A stretch of DNA of 13,907 bases. Origin: Lachnospiraceae bacterium UBA935 (lineage in GTDB: Bacteria; Bacillota; Clostridia; Lachnospirales; Lachnospiraceae). The notes under the pieces are model-generated. The model made no database searches. It saw only the letters and a program-made list of their open reading frames with translations, and was not told where the DNA came from. Both the position numbers and the translations under genes were made by a program. The first letter of the stretch is position 1. Each line of letters starts with the position of its first letter. Below are positions 5,630-13,355 of the stretch, piece after piece. The stretch spans positions 1 through 13,907 of the forward strand of contig DBDJ01000058.1 in assembly GCA_002293525.1 (NCBI GenBank), written 5' to 3'.

Positions 5630-8600
5630 TTAAGATATTTCCCCATGTTCCGGCAGCAGGATCTTCTGGTAAGCACCGTTCTTAAACAGCAGCCCGGTAC
5701 CCATCGGCGGCGTGTCGCGGGTCGGAAAGCCCGTCAGCATGCTGCTGCTTCCCGGGGCTCCCAGCTGCAGGCCGAAGACGGCCGTCTTGATCCACTTGCT
5801 GAAATCGTCGTAGCCTTTCGGCTTGGCGGCATGGACGGTAAGGATGAGGCTGATACCGACTTCGGTTCCCTTGTGCAGGGCGGCGGCTATGGCCGCCTCG
5901 CGTCCCTTAAAGGTTTCCAGGAAGTCGTCCATGTCGTCGATCAGCACGCAGAAGGGCTCGAAGGTACCGATAATATCTTTGGGATTGGCCCGCGGATTCT
6001 GGACTATGGCGTTTTTCAGCTGATTTTCCCGGTCTTCCGTTTCCTCGTCGATGTCTTCCAAGAACCGGTCCCGCAGTTCCGGGCTGTCGATATAGGTCAC
6101 GTCCTCTTTATAGGAATAAAGCTCCATGCTCTTGGAATCGAACAGGTAAGTATTCTGATAATCTTTGACCTGATCAAGGATGACCTTGAGCATATTGGTC
6201 TTGCCGCGTGCACTTTCTCCGACGATGACAAACGGCGAGGCGGCGTGACGCACCCCTTGGAGGATAACGGTTTCCTTGTCCAGTCCCAACGCGATGTCGA
6301 TATCCGGTTCCCGCTGGTACTGAGCCAGCATCTGAGACAGGAAGCGGTTCGGCAGGATCGGGATCCGCGGCGCCCTTTTGGTCGGATACATCCTTTGGAT
6401 CCCTTCCAGCAGGGCTTTTAAGGCGGTGTTATATTCGACCTCGCTGCGGAAGGCGACCATCGAATAGGTCTGCATCACGCTCACGGCGTTTAGCTTCACC
6501 AATGCCCGGCCCTTGATCTCGGGCAGCTTATACGTGCTGCGGCCGACAATGCCGGCGGCATCGCTGGCATCGAACATATAGCCGGCGATCTTGATCTTAT
6601 AGTTATTCTGGGCGGCATATTTGATGCCGCTGGCCTTGGTGGCGGAAACAATCAGATAGATGCCCAGCCCGGCGCCGTCACGGGACAGGCGGACCAGGGC
6701 GTTGTCCACTGCCTCGCCGGCTTCCTTGACCACATCGTAATTATCGACGACAATCACGATGGCTTTCAGTTTCTCTTCACTGCTCTGGTTGTATACAGAG
6801 AAATTCTGAACCATCTGCTCGGCAAAAAGCTTCTTACGGTCGGCGATTTCTTTGTTGATCAGCCGCACAAACTTGCCCAGCCTTTCTTCGTCGTCCACGG
6901 CGATGTAATCGGCGGTATGGGGAAGCGCATTTAACGGTACCAAAGCGCTGTTGCCGAAGTCGAGAATATAAAAGTTCAGCAGATCGACCGAGTTTTTCAG
7001 AGCCAGGCTTAAGATCACTGTCGTCAGGGCAAAGGATTTGCCGAAGCCGGAGGCGGAAAAATAAGCCATGTTGCCGTCTTCCATCAGATTGATCCGGTAT
7101 TCGCACTGAGCCTGTTCCTCGGGAATATCCACCACCCCTAAGGAAAAGCTCAGGTCAAGGGGAAGCTCCGGCAAGCCCCTACGCTTCAGGTCTTCCCTAT
7201 TTTCAATCGACGCGGGATCGCTTACGTCCAAAGTATACGGGCTTAAGATCCGGATCCCCAACGGCGGCAGCCACGGCCGCTTGACCGGAGCCACGTTTTC
7301 ACCAGCAAACAATTCATTCATATAATCCACCGTCACATCCAGCTGCGTCGCCGGGATCTGATTGCTTTCCGTCGCGCCGCTTAAGTCCTCGTTGAGCAGT
7401 TCCCCCTGCCCCAGCTCATTGACCAGATATACCCGATTATCCACCGTCTCTTCCTGATGATCTTCGGTAAACGCCGCCCCGCTCCAGGCCGACTGGAACA
7501 GTTCGTAAATCTCGTTATTGCCGACCTGCAGGTAGGCCCGACCCGGCTGGGTGATAAATGCGGCGTCGGGCGTCTTCAGCATCTCGCGGCTGTCGGCTTC
7601 GTCCTGAACCTTGAGGGCCAGCTTGAACTTGGAATTGGTCCAGATCTGATCATTGACCACGCCGGCCGGCTTCTGGGTGGCAAGGATCAGATGGATGCCC
7701 AGGCTTCGCCCGATCCGGGCGGCAGAGACCAGCTCGGTCATAAATTCCGGCTGTTCTTTTTTCAGCTCCGCGAACTCATCGCTGATCAGGAACAGATGAG
7801 GAATCGGTTCCTGGACTTCCCCCAGTTTGAACAGTTTGTTATAAGCATTGATATGGTTGACGTTATTTTCCGAGAACATCCGCTGTCTTCTGGCCAGCTC
7901 GCTCTTGATCGAAGCCATGGCACGCATGCTCTCGCTGCCGTCCAGATTGGTAATTGTCCCCAGCAAGTGGGGCAGGTTCCGGAACAGTCCCGCCATGCCC
8001 CCGCCCTTATAGTCAATCAGAAGAAAACCGACTTCATAGGGATGGTAATTGACCGCCAGAGACAAGATATAGGACTGGACGATCTCCGACTTGCCCGATC
8101 CGGTAGTACCTGCCACCAGTCCGTGAGGGCCGTGGGCTTTTTCGTGGAGGTTCAGATAGACATAGTCCTCCGGGGCGCGGACGCCTAAGGGCACCGCCAG
8201 CGTCTTGTGGGATTCGTTTTTCTTCCAGCGCTCGGCAATGTTCAGCTGCTTCGGATGCTCGATCCCGTACATCGCAAAGAAGGTGATGCTCTCGGGGATG
8301 CTGGAAACGATGCCCTGCTCATGGATCAGGACACTTAAGTTCCGGGCCATTTTCTCCAGCTCGACCTTACCGGTCCTGGCCAGGGTAACTTTGCGGTTCA
8401 CCATGACTTTATTATCCAGCAGCAAGGTGCCTTGCTCGGAGTGGTGAAGCAACAGGATGGAGCCGATGTTTTCCGGCAGGTTGGCCTGCAGGTGAGTCGT
8501 ATAAATGATGGAGAACCCTAAGCCTTCGCTGCCCTTGCCGAGATATTCCATGATCGGGTGATCCATGATCAGTTTCGGTTCGTCAATGATAAAGACATAA

Positions 8601-10120
8601 TGCGGTCGGAACTTAAACTCTTTGTTGCTTTCCTCGCGTTTTATTTTCCTGTCCTTCAGGATCTGGTACATGCTGCCCAGCACCTGGTCCCGCATCTTGT
8701 CGTTATTGACGCAGCCGAAGACGTTAAACGGCCGGAGCCGCAGGTGCGGATACCAGTTCATCCATTTAAACTCGCTGTTATACGTTTCCCGGAAGATGTT
8801 GACTACCTGGACGTCATGGTAGCTGTGGAAAAAGGTGATCTGCGCCATCAGCAGCTTCAGCTGCTCATGGATGACCTCTTTTTCCCCCACCAGCCCCAGA
8901 TGCGCCTGCTTTAAGTCAACGGTAACCGGTTTGTTATCAATATATTCAAAGGTATTGCGGATCCCTCGGGCTTCCGATTCCAGCTCATCGGTTTTCATTT
9001 CCAGCTCATTTTCATCGACCTTGACCTTGAAGCTGATCTTTTCCCGACGGCTGCCCACGCAAACCGACAAGAAATCATCATCGTTGCTGTTCCGCTCATA
9101 GATGCGGCTGCTGTAACGGTTCACCATATGCTCTATGGACGCGATAGAAGGATTGTTGTATTCCAACGCTTCGATTTCCTCGCTCCTAAGCCGGTGGATC
9201 TTTTTACGGGTTTCCAGCAGATAGTTTTCATAGAGCTCATTCCGTTTCTGCTCTTCCGCCTCATGGTCTTTTTTGTCATTCCGGTACTTAGTGATCGAAG
9301 CGGCCAGAGCCATGAGCGTGGTCATCACCGACATCAGGACGAACAGCCCGCGCTTCATCAAGATGCTAACGCCAACGCTGATCAGCATGGTAACTAACGG
9401 CGTCACAATCATCTGGACCAGGCTTCCGGCGGACATCTTCTGGGTCGTGGGCGGCTTCTGGATCGATACCTCTTCGGTCGGGATCCGCTTGATAATCCGC
9501 GGCGACCGCTTGTATCGCGGAAAGCCTTCAAAGGCCTGTCCTCTGGGCGGCAGCTCCGAGAGGCCGGAAAGCCGGCTATGTACATCTTCTTCGCAAGACA
9601 GCTCAAATATCCCGTCACGGAAAAAGATCAGTTTCATATTGTCTATCAGCAGCGTGTCGCCCTCGTTAAGCGGCATCGCTTCCGGCTGGGCCGTTGCCGG
9701 CGCAAGCCGGACAGTATTCAGGTAGATGGGCAGCTGTTCCGGGGTTTCCGCTTCACTGCGGACGGCCTCTTCGTCGCTCCGGACAGATTCTGCTTCGCTC
9801 TGGACGGCCTGTACCTCACTCTGGGCAGCCTGTGCTTCCCTTATTATGTATCCGTTTTCAATCCGTATCTTCTCTTTCAGGCCTTCCGCCCGGATGCCGG
9901 CCCGCGAATCACTCCGCGGATCCGCGATGGTTAAGAAGTCCGGATAACGGTAGGTCTTTCCTTTTCCTTTCACATAGAGGATCTCTTTCCCTTCGGCACT
10001 TTTCTGCCAGACAAACGGGCGCAGCTCTTTGCTATGGAAGGTTTCTTCATCTACTGTCAGCGTTTTGGTAATCGGGTATTCATCATACCCTGACGAGTGT
10101 CTGATCAACAAATAATCCAT
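5630..10120 (-). CDS. essC: EssC/YukB FtsK/SpoIIIE-type ATPase, motor of the T7SSb
   Basis: A 1496-residue protein, about the usual EssC/YukBA length. Order: two FHA-like beta domains (about 1-90 and 130-190) joined by a repeat-rich linker; two membrane helices (about 233-277); a degenerate ATPase-like domain (about 400-620) with IIDEP at 511-515 but no P-loop; D1 with Walker A GTTGSGKS (671-678) and Walker B LISDE (D781, E782); D2 with SASGFGKS (1022-1029) and VVDNYD, where Asn1127 replaces the catalytic Glu; D3 with GESARGKT (1301-1308) and IDDMDD (1394-1399). EssC recognises and exports WXG100 and LXG substrates; only D1 looks fully catalytic, as known for the family. The ATG at 10118-10120 follows GGAGG inside the end of essB, 3 bp after its stop. 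The gene is intact. Confidence 0.96.
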   Translation of the reverse strand: MDYLLIRHSSGYDEYPITKTLTVDEETFHSKELRPFVWQKSAEGKEILYVKGKGKTYRYPDFLTIADPRSDSRAGIRAEGLKEKIRIENGYIIREAQAAQSEVQAVQSEAESVRSDEEAVRSEAETPEQLPIYLNTVRLAPATAQPEAMPLNEGDTLLIDNMKLIFFRDGIFELSCEEDVHSRLSGLSELPPRGQAFEGFPRYKRSPRIIKRIPTEEVSIQKPPTTQKMSAGSLVQMIVTPLVTMLISVGVSILMKRGLFVLMSVMTTLMALAASITKYRNDKKDHEAEEQKRNELYENYLLETRKKIHRLRSEEIEALEYNNPSIASIEHMVNRYSSRIYERNSNDDDFLSVCVGSRREKISFKVKVDENELEMKTDELESEARGIRNTFEYIDNKPVTVDLKQAHLGLVGEKEVIHEQLKLLMAQITFFHSYHDVQVVNIFRETYNSEFKWMNWYPHLRLRPFNVFGCVNNDKMRDQVLGSMYQILKDRKIKREESNKEFKFRPHYVFIIDEPKLIMDHPIMEYLGKGSEGLGFSIIYTTHLQANLPENIGSILLLHHSEQGTLLLDNKVMVNRKVTLARTGKVELEKMARNLSVLIHEQGIVSSIPESITFFAMYGIEHPKQLNIAERWKKNESHKTLAVPLGVRAPEDYVYLNLHEKAHGPHGLVAGTTGSGKSEIVQSYILSLAVNYHPYEVGFLLIDYKGGGMAGLFRNLPHLLGTITNLDGSESMRAMASIKSELARRQRMFSENNVNHINAYNKLFKLGEVQEPIPHLFLISDEFAELKKEQPEFMTELVSAARIGRSLGIHLILATQKPAGVVNDQIWTNSKFKLALKVQDEADSREMLKTPDAAFITQPGRAYLQVGNNEIYELFQSAWSGAAFTEDHQEETVDNRVYLVNELGQGELLNEDLSGATESNQIPATQLDVTVDYMNELFAGENVAPVKRPWLPPLGIRILSPYTLDVSDPASIENREDLKRRGLPELPLDLSFSLGVVDIPEEQAQCEYRINLMEDGNMAYFSASGFGKSFALTTVILSLALKNSVDLLNFYILDFGNSALVPLNALPHTADYIAVDDEERLGKFVRLINKEIADRKKLFAEQMVQNFSVYNQSSEEKLKAIVIVVDNYDVVKEAGEAVDNALVRLSRDGAGLGIYLIVSATKASGIKYAAQNNYKIKIAGYMFDASDAAGIVGRSTYKLPEIKGRALVKLNAVSVMQTYSMVAFRSEVEYNTALKALLEGIQRMYPTKRAPRIPILPNRFLSQMLAQYQREPDIDIALGLDKETVILQGVRHAASPFVIVGESARGKTNMLKVILDQVKDYQNTYLFDSKSMELYSYKEDVTYIDSPELRDRFLEDIDEETEDRENQLKNAIVQNPRANPKDIIGTFEPFCVLIDDMDDFLETFKGREAAIAAALHKGTEVGISLILTVHAAKPKGYDDFSKWIKTAVFGLQLGAPGSSSMLTGFPTRDTPPMGTGLLFKNGAYQKILLPEHGEIS
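9743..9826 (-). repeat. Four 21-bp repeats in the essC FHA linker
   Basis: Residues 99-126 of EssC are four 7-residue units: AQSEVQA, VQSEAES, VRSDEEA and VRSEAET. The 21-bp DNA units are clearly related (variants of CTGCGGACGGCCTCTTCGTCG on the complementary reading). They lie between or at the edge of the FHA-like domains and should form a charged helical spacer. The unit is a multiple of three, so copy number can change in frame. Confidence 0.7.
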
Positions 10121-10123
10121 CGG

Positions 10124-11236
10124 CTATTCTTCCTCCGTCGCGTATTTTTTCTGAAGCGGCTCAATCTTCCCGTCCAGATTGGAAAGCATCTGTGACTTCT
10201 CTTCCCCCGAGATCTCCGTATTGGCCTCCAGCAAAGATTTTTCCTTCATATAGGCATAGAGAAGCAGTTCGTCATCCGAGCGCTGCATGGCAATATTCTG
10301 TGCTTCCACAACATTCAGTCGGCCCAGATGGATCCAGTAATCCTTCAGCTTGTCTTCGCCGCGGAGCGTCATGGACGACAGGATATTATCCTTCTGATCG
10401 GCCGACAGGCTTTCGCCGCGGATGTAAGACACCGCCAGGATGTATTTCTGGGGCTGCTCTAAGCGATCAATGTCCACGTCAGCCAAAGTATCGATTACTT
10501 TGATGTAATCCATCTCCAGATAAGCTCCGGAAGCATCGATCAATGCCTGTTTTAACGGTCGTTCCCCGATATAGAGATAGCCCAGAGCCGCACTGACGGC
10601 AAGCAGGAGAACGGTACACAAAACGGCATACCATTTCCTCCGGTAATGGCTTCCTTTGGATACTTCGATCTTTTTCTGCCGCTTTTCTTCGACAATGCCG
10701 TCATACGCCGAAAACAGCCAGGCTTCCAGTTCTTCCTTGGTTTCCGCGCCGTAAACCGGCCGCAGGAATTTTTTCTTTTTCAGCAAATCCATGCCGCCGT
10801 TTATGTAATCTGAATACTTGTATTTTTTCCACAGCGTGCTGCCGGCCAGAGCCTTGACCATTGCCAGAAAGCGCTGGGAACCCTGATCCGTTTCTTCTTT
10901 GGAATACAGATCCCGCTCCATAACATAGATCCGGTGATTCCGGTCATAGTAAAGATTATCCGGATCAAGGGAAAACTTAAGCTCATCGGCAGCTCCGCCC
11001 AGATGCAAGGCATCAATAAGAGCTACCAGACGCAGTTCTTCCGGTTCCTTCCGGATCTCGGCATAAGGCTTAAGCCGTTCAATGTCATAGACAATACGAA
11101 TATCTTCTTTTTGTTCGGTGAACTCACAGGACAAAAACTGCGGCCGCGGATCGGTAAGTTTCATGTATTCGTACCGTCCCTCGGCTGTTAATGCCGATTT
11201 CCTGATGAGCTGTTCTCTTTTGTTACCCTGTTCCAT
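10124..11236 (-). CDS. essB: EssB/YukC membrane pseudokinase-like protein of the T7SSb
   Basis: A 370-residue protein with the EssB/YukC layout: a cytoplasmic N-terminal domain (1-195) related to protein kinases but without catalytic motifs, one membrane helix at about 202-223 (preceded by RRKW), and an external helical domain (225-370). EssB links EssC to the membrane complex and is required for secretion. The sequence has family-typical stretches such as the DNLYYDRNHRIYVMERD strand region (93-109) and the RPLKQALIDASGAYLEMDY segment after the membrane helix. The start at 11236 has GGGAGGG five bases upstream. It is the first gene of the leftward operon; its last codons contain the ribosome binding site of essC, so the two are translationally linked. 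Confidence 0.92.
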   Translation of the reverse strand: MEQGNKREQLIRKSALTAEGRYEYMKLTDPRPQFLSCEFTEQKEDIRIVYDIERLKPYAEIRKEPEELRLVALIDALHLGGAADELKFSLDPDNLYYDRNHRIYVMERDLYSKEETDQGSQRFLAMVKALAGSTLWKKYKYSDYINGGMDLLKKKKFLRPVYGAETKEELEAWLFSAYDGIVEEKRQKKIEVSKGSHYRRKWYAVLCTVLLLAVSAALGYLYIGERPLKQALIDASGAYLEMDYIKVIDTLADVDIDRLEQPQKYILAVSYIRGESLSADQKDNILSSMTLRGEDKLKDYWIHLGRLNVVEAQNIAMQRSDDELLLYAYMKEKSLLEANTEISGEEKSQMLSNLDGKIEPLQKKYATEEE

Positions 11237-11351
11237 TTTGACCCTCCCGTTATATTAATTAGTTTTATTATTAAATATTCAATATTTGTTAGATATAATA
11301 CTTATATTATTGTGAATATTACATGAATTATTAATATACTACATAAAAAAA

Positions 11352-11380
11352 ATTATATTTTCTACACATATCCGAAAATA
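11352..11380 (-). promoter_or_regulatory. Possible essB promoter
   Basis: A perfect TATAAT (minus strand, 11352-11357) has a poor -35 match (TATTTT, 11375-11380) at 17 bp. It overlaps the ATTTTC/GAAAAT inverted repeat at 11357-11379, which could bind a regulator. The resulting leader would be roughly 110 nt. Confidence 0.25.
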
Positions 11381-11444
11381 GACATTTTAAATCCAAAAAT
11401 AACACAGAATCTGCATTTTCGATATATTAATATCTGTTTTAACG

Positions 11445-11517
11445 ATTAAAGTATCATTTAACGCCGGTCTGGAAAGCGTCCTCATTGGTGGGTAAAGAAC
11501 CGGTAAATGGCCTTAAT
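11445..11517. other. Foldable GC-richer island of unknown role
   Basis: Within very AT-rich DNA, three nested helices can stack: ATTAAAG/CCTTAAT (11445-11451 with 11511-11517, six of seven pairs), ATTTA/TAAAT (11456-11460 with 11504-11508) and CCGGT/ACCGG (11464-11468 with 11499-11503). They enclose a 30-nt apical part with a possible GGA/TCC hairpin. It lies upstream of the rightward promoter, so it is not in that gene's leader. It does not match any riboswitch class I can recall. It could be a regulator site, a leftward leader structure or a small RNA. Confidence 0.35.
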
Positions 11518-11544
11518 TTTAGCGAAAACAGCTTACAGTGAAAA
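11516..11544 (-). promoter_or_regulatory. Alternative leftward promoter for essB
   Basis: TTTTCA (minus strand, 11539-11544) and TAAAAT (11516-11521) are 17 bp apart. The -10 box matches five of six consensus bases, the -35 four of six. Transcription from here would begin near 11509, inside the foldable island, and give a leader of about 270 nt before essB. Confidence 0.3.
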
Positions 11545-11564
11545 TAATTCTTTTCTATAACAAC

Positions 11565-11593
11565 TGGACAAAAACAAATAACTGAATTAGAAT
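11565..11593 (+). promoter_or_regulatory. Promoter of the DUF6062 gene
   Basis: TGGACA (11565-11570) and TAGAAT (11588-11593) each match five of six bases of the housekeeping consensus and are separated by exactly 17 bp. Transcription would begin near 11600, about 44 bases before the ATG, with AGAGGAG in the leader. Confidence 0.6.
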
Positions 11594-11643
11594 AAAATAA
11601 TGAAAGCTTTGTATAGAAGCATGACCATCCCAGAGGAGAACAA

Positions 11644-12405
11644 ATGCGCGAAAAACTCTACACCATTCCTTTAAATGATGCCGTCAATGCCCACGATGAA
11701 TGTCCTTTCTGCTTCATAGAGCGCCAAGTCGAACAAGACCTGCTTGACTTTGTCCTGGGAAGCGGGTCTTCCTACATGGAAAGCGATATCCGGGAAATGA
11801 CCGATAAAGAAGGCTTCTGCCGCACCCATTTCAAGAAAATGTTTGACTATGGCAATACCTTGGGCAACGCCTGGATCCTAAAAACCCATTATCAGCGCAG
11901 CATCAAGGAAATGCAGGAACAGTTCAGGAATTTCACTCCGTCCAAATCCACCTTGAGATCCCGGCTCAAGAAAACATCCGAACGCTCAAATCCAATCGGA
12001 ATCTGGGCCGAAGCAAGGGAAAACTCATGCTACATATGCCGGAGTTATGCTGAAACTTATGAAAGATATTTAGACACATTTTTTGTCGTATATAAAAGTG
12101 ATGGCGAGTTCCGAGAAAAAATAAGGCAGTCAAAAGGCTTCTGCCTGAAACATCTTGGGGACCTGATGGAAGCTTCCGAGCAGAAATTGCCGGACAAAGA
12201 AAAAAATAAGTTCTATCAGGATATTTTTGCCCTGATGAACCAGAATATGGAACGGCTATATGACGATGTCTCTTGGCTCGTGGAAAAATTTGACTACCGT
12301 AATCAAAATGCTGACTGGAAAACCTCCCGCGATGCCATCCAGCGCGGCATGCAGAAATTAGAAGGCGGTTATCCCGCTGATCCGGTCTATAAGACAGATA
12401 AATAG
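11644..12405 (+). CDS. DUF6062-like protein with duplicated CxxC/GFCxxH motifs
   Basis: A 253-residue soluble protein resembling the DUF6062 group found in Clostridia, whose function is unknown to me. It has two similar metal-site patterns: C20-x2-C23 then G57-F-C59-x2-H62, and C129-x2-C132 then G165-F-C167-x2-H170. The Cys-to-Cys spacings (36 and 35 residues) are nearly equal, which implies an internal duplication with two CCCH sites, probably binding zinc or another metal. The remainder is helical and charged. There is no signal peptide or membrane segment. The start has AGAGGAG five bases upstream and its own promoter, so it is separate from the divergent secretion operon. Its last codons are part of a 15-bp tandem repeat (12397-12471). 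Confidence 0.8.
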   Translation: MREKLYTIPLNDAVNAHDECPFCFIERQVEQDLLDFVLGSGSSYMESDIREMTDKEGFCRTHFKKMFDYGNTLGNAWILKTHYQRSIKEMQEQFRNFTPSKSTLRSRLKKTSERSNPIGIWAEARENSCYICRSYAETYERYLDTFFVVYKSDGEFREKIRQSKGFCLKHLGDLMEASEQKLPDKEKNKFYQDIFALMNQNMERLYDDVSWLVEKFDYRNQNADWKTSRDAIQRGMQKLEGGYPADPVYKTDK

Positions 12406-12471
12406 TATCTTGATAAATAGTGTCTTGATAAATAGTATCTTGATAAATAGTGTCTGGGCGAATAGTGCCGT
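12397..12471. repeat. 15-bp tandem repeat carrying the stop codon
   Basis: Four close copies of GATAAATAGTATCTT (alternating TAT/TGT) and one diverged copy fill the whole space between the two convergent genes. The first copy contains the last two codons and the TAG of the DUF6062-like gene; because 15 is a multiple of three, every copy puts a new in-frame TAG after the first. The diverged fifth copy touches the stop of the tetR gene. No terminator hairpin is visible here. Confidence 0.85.
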
Positions 12472-13073
12472 TATTTATAGGTCATGTTATGTATCATCCC
12501 CAGATACTGCTTTGCTTCCGTATAAAAAAGCTCCGGCTGATAGGAACCTCTGCGGATGCTCTCGCTCATCAGTCCTGACAGCGTAATATGGATCATCCTG
12601 CCGATCCTGTTGACATCTGCTTCGGGACGGAAGCGGGAAGTATCCGCACGATCCATCATCTTGCTGTAGTGGTCTGTCAGGCTGGCCCGCTGATCTTTGG
12701 TTGCTTCCTGTGCTTCCGGATCCTCTTCCTGATACAGGCTGTTCAAAAACTGCTGCATATAGGGATAGTTCTTCGATGCCTTAAGCTTCGACACTTCTAC
12801 CTCGTTCAGCAGGGTGAAATAATCGGTTTCCCTTCTGTCTACGCCGGTAGACATCTCCAGTATCATATAACGGACACAATAATCCGCCAAAAAGCTATAT
12901 AGTCCTAACTTGCTGATAAAATAATGAAATAACAGGCCTTTGCTGATGCCCGCTTCTTTCACAATATCGTCGGTGCTGGCATGCTGATATCCGTTCAGGG
13001 CAAATATCTTCAGGGACGCATTGATCATTCTGTCCTGCTTTTCTTTTTTCAAATCAAAAAACTTATCATTCAT
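12471..13073 (-). CDS. TetR-family transcriptional regulator
   Basis: A 200-residue protein with a TetR N-terminal DNA-binding domain: helix 1 around residues 12-28 (RMINASLKIFALNGYQHAS), then the helix-turn-helix TDDIVKEAGISKGLLFHYF (34-52) with the family-typical G-I-S-K-G and H/Y-Y/F pattern. The C-terminal 140 residues are helical and form the ligand and dimer domain; the ligand cannot be told from sequence. The start at 13073 has AGGCAGG about eight bases upstream. A strong promoter with a palindrome in its spacer lies just upstream, so the protein probably represses its own gene; the divergent gene at 13356 is a possible second target. It converges on the DUF6062-like gene across the 15-bp repeat. 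Confidence 0.93.
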   Translation of the reverse strand: MNDKFFDLKKEKQDRMINASLKIFALNGYQHASTDDIVKEAGISKGLLFHYFISKLGLYSFLADYCVRYMILEMSTGVDRRETDYFTLLNEVEVSKLKASKNYPYMQQFLNSLYQEEDPEAQEATKDQRASLTDHYSKMMDRADTSRFRPEADVNRIGRMIHITLSGLMSESIRRGSYQPELFYTEAKQYLGMIHNMTYK

Positions 13074-13120
13074 AGTCAGCCTGCCTTTTGAATCACTGTT
13101 GACTTTTTCGGTCGAATTTT

Positions 13121-13149
13121 AATATACCATATATGTAATTTACATTCAA
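13121..13149 (-). promoter_or_regulatory. Promoter of the tetR gene
   Basis: TTGAAT (minus strand, 13144-13149) and TATATT (13121-13126) are separated by exactly 17 bp; the boxes match four and five of six consensus bases. It is about 50 bp upstream of the start codon and its spacer holds a palindrome. Confidence 0.6.
13133..13145. promoter_or_regulatory. Likely operator of the TetR-family regulator
   Basis: ATGTAATTTACAT is a perfect palindrome (6-1-6) lying entirely between the -35 and -10 boxes of the tetR promoter. Binding there would block RNA polymerase. TetR-family regulators usually bind short palindromes near their own promoters, so autoregulation is the simplest reading; binding itself is inferred. 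Confidence 0.55.
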
Positions 13150-13322
13150 GATTATCGGACAAACTAGTAAGCAAATTTTTTTGATCTACAACATCTTGTA
13201 TATTAGCTCAGGCGCGTTTCTATTACTGAAATTTAAGGCTATTTCGACAAAAAATTAATGGAATTTTTATACATATTCCCTTTTCTTTTCTTCTAAATAG
13301 TATTAATATAAAGATAGCATAA

Positions 13323-13328
13323 TATAAT
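13323..13328 (+). promoter_or_regulatory. Possible -10 box of the 13356 gene
   Basis: A perfect TATAAT lies 27 bases before the ATG at 13356. No good -35 box sits 17 bp upstream (GTATTA), so the promoter is weak or depends on an activator. The DNA is very AT-rich and chance matches are common. Confidence 0.3.
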
Positions 13329-13355
13329 AGTAAATGAATTGAAAGGAGTACTTGT

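Larger units (their letters stand above)
11237..11643. other. Divergent AT-rich intergenic region
   Basis: This 407-bp region separates the leftward secretion operon from the rightward DUF6062 gene and holds no convincing gene. It has several AT-rich inverted repeats (ATAATA 11295-11300 with TATTAT 11305-11310; ATTTTC 11357-11362 with GAAAAT 11374-11379; GATAT 11421-11425 with ATATC 11430-11434), a GC-richer foldable island (11445-11517) and a good rightward promoter (11565-11593). The leftward promoter of essB is not certain. Confidence 0.7.

Noticed and set aside
5309..6421. 370-codon plus-strand frame across the essC-esaA junction
   Set aside because: It is antisense to the conserved EssC D3 domain and the EsaA N-terminus, has no recognisable domain, and reads through the intergenic gap.
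7457..8188. 243-codon plus-strand frame inside essC
   Set aside because: It is a shadow of the EssC D1 coding strand, which has intact Walker motifs in the minus frame.
11445..11517. Riboswitch of the DUF6062-like gene
   Set aside because: The good rightward promoter (11565-11593) lies downstream of the structure, so it would not be in that gene's leader, and no known riboswitch core is recognisable.
12397..12471. CRISPR array or phage attachment site
   Set aside because: The units are contiguous 15-mers without spacers, and there is no cas gene, integrase or tRNA gene nearby.
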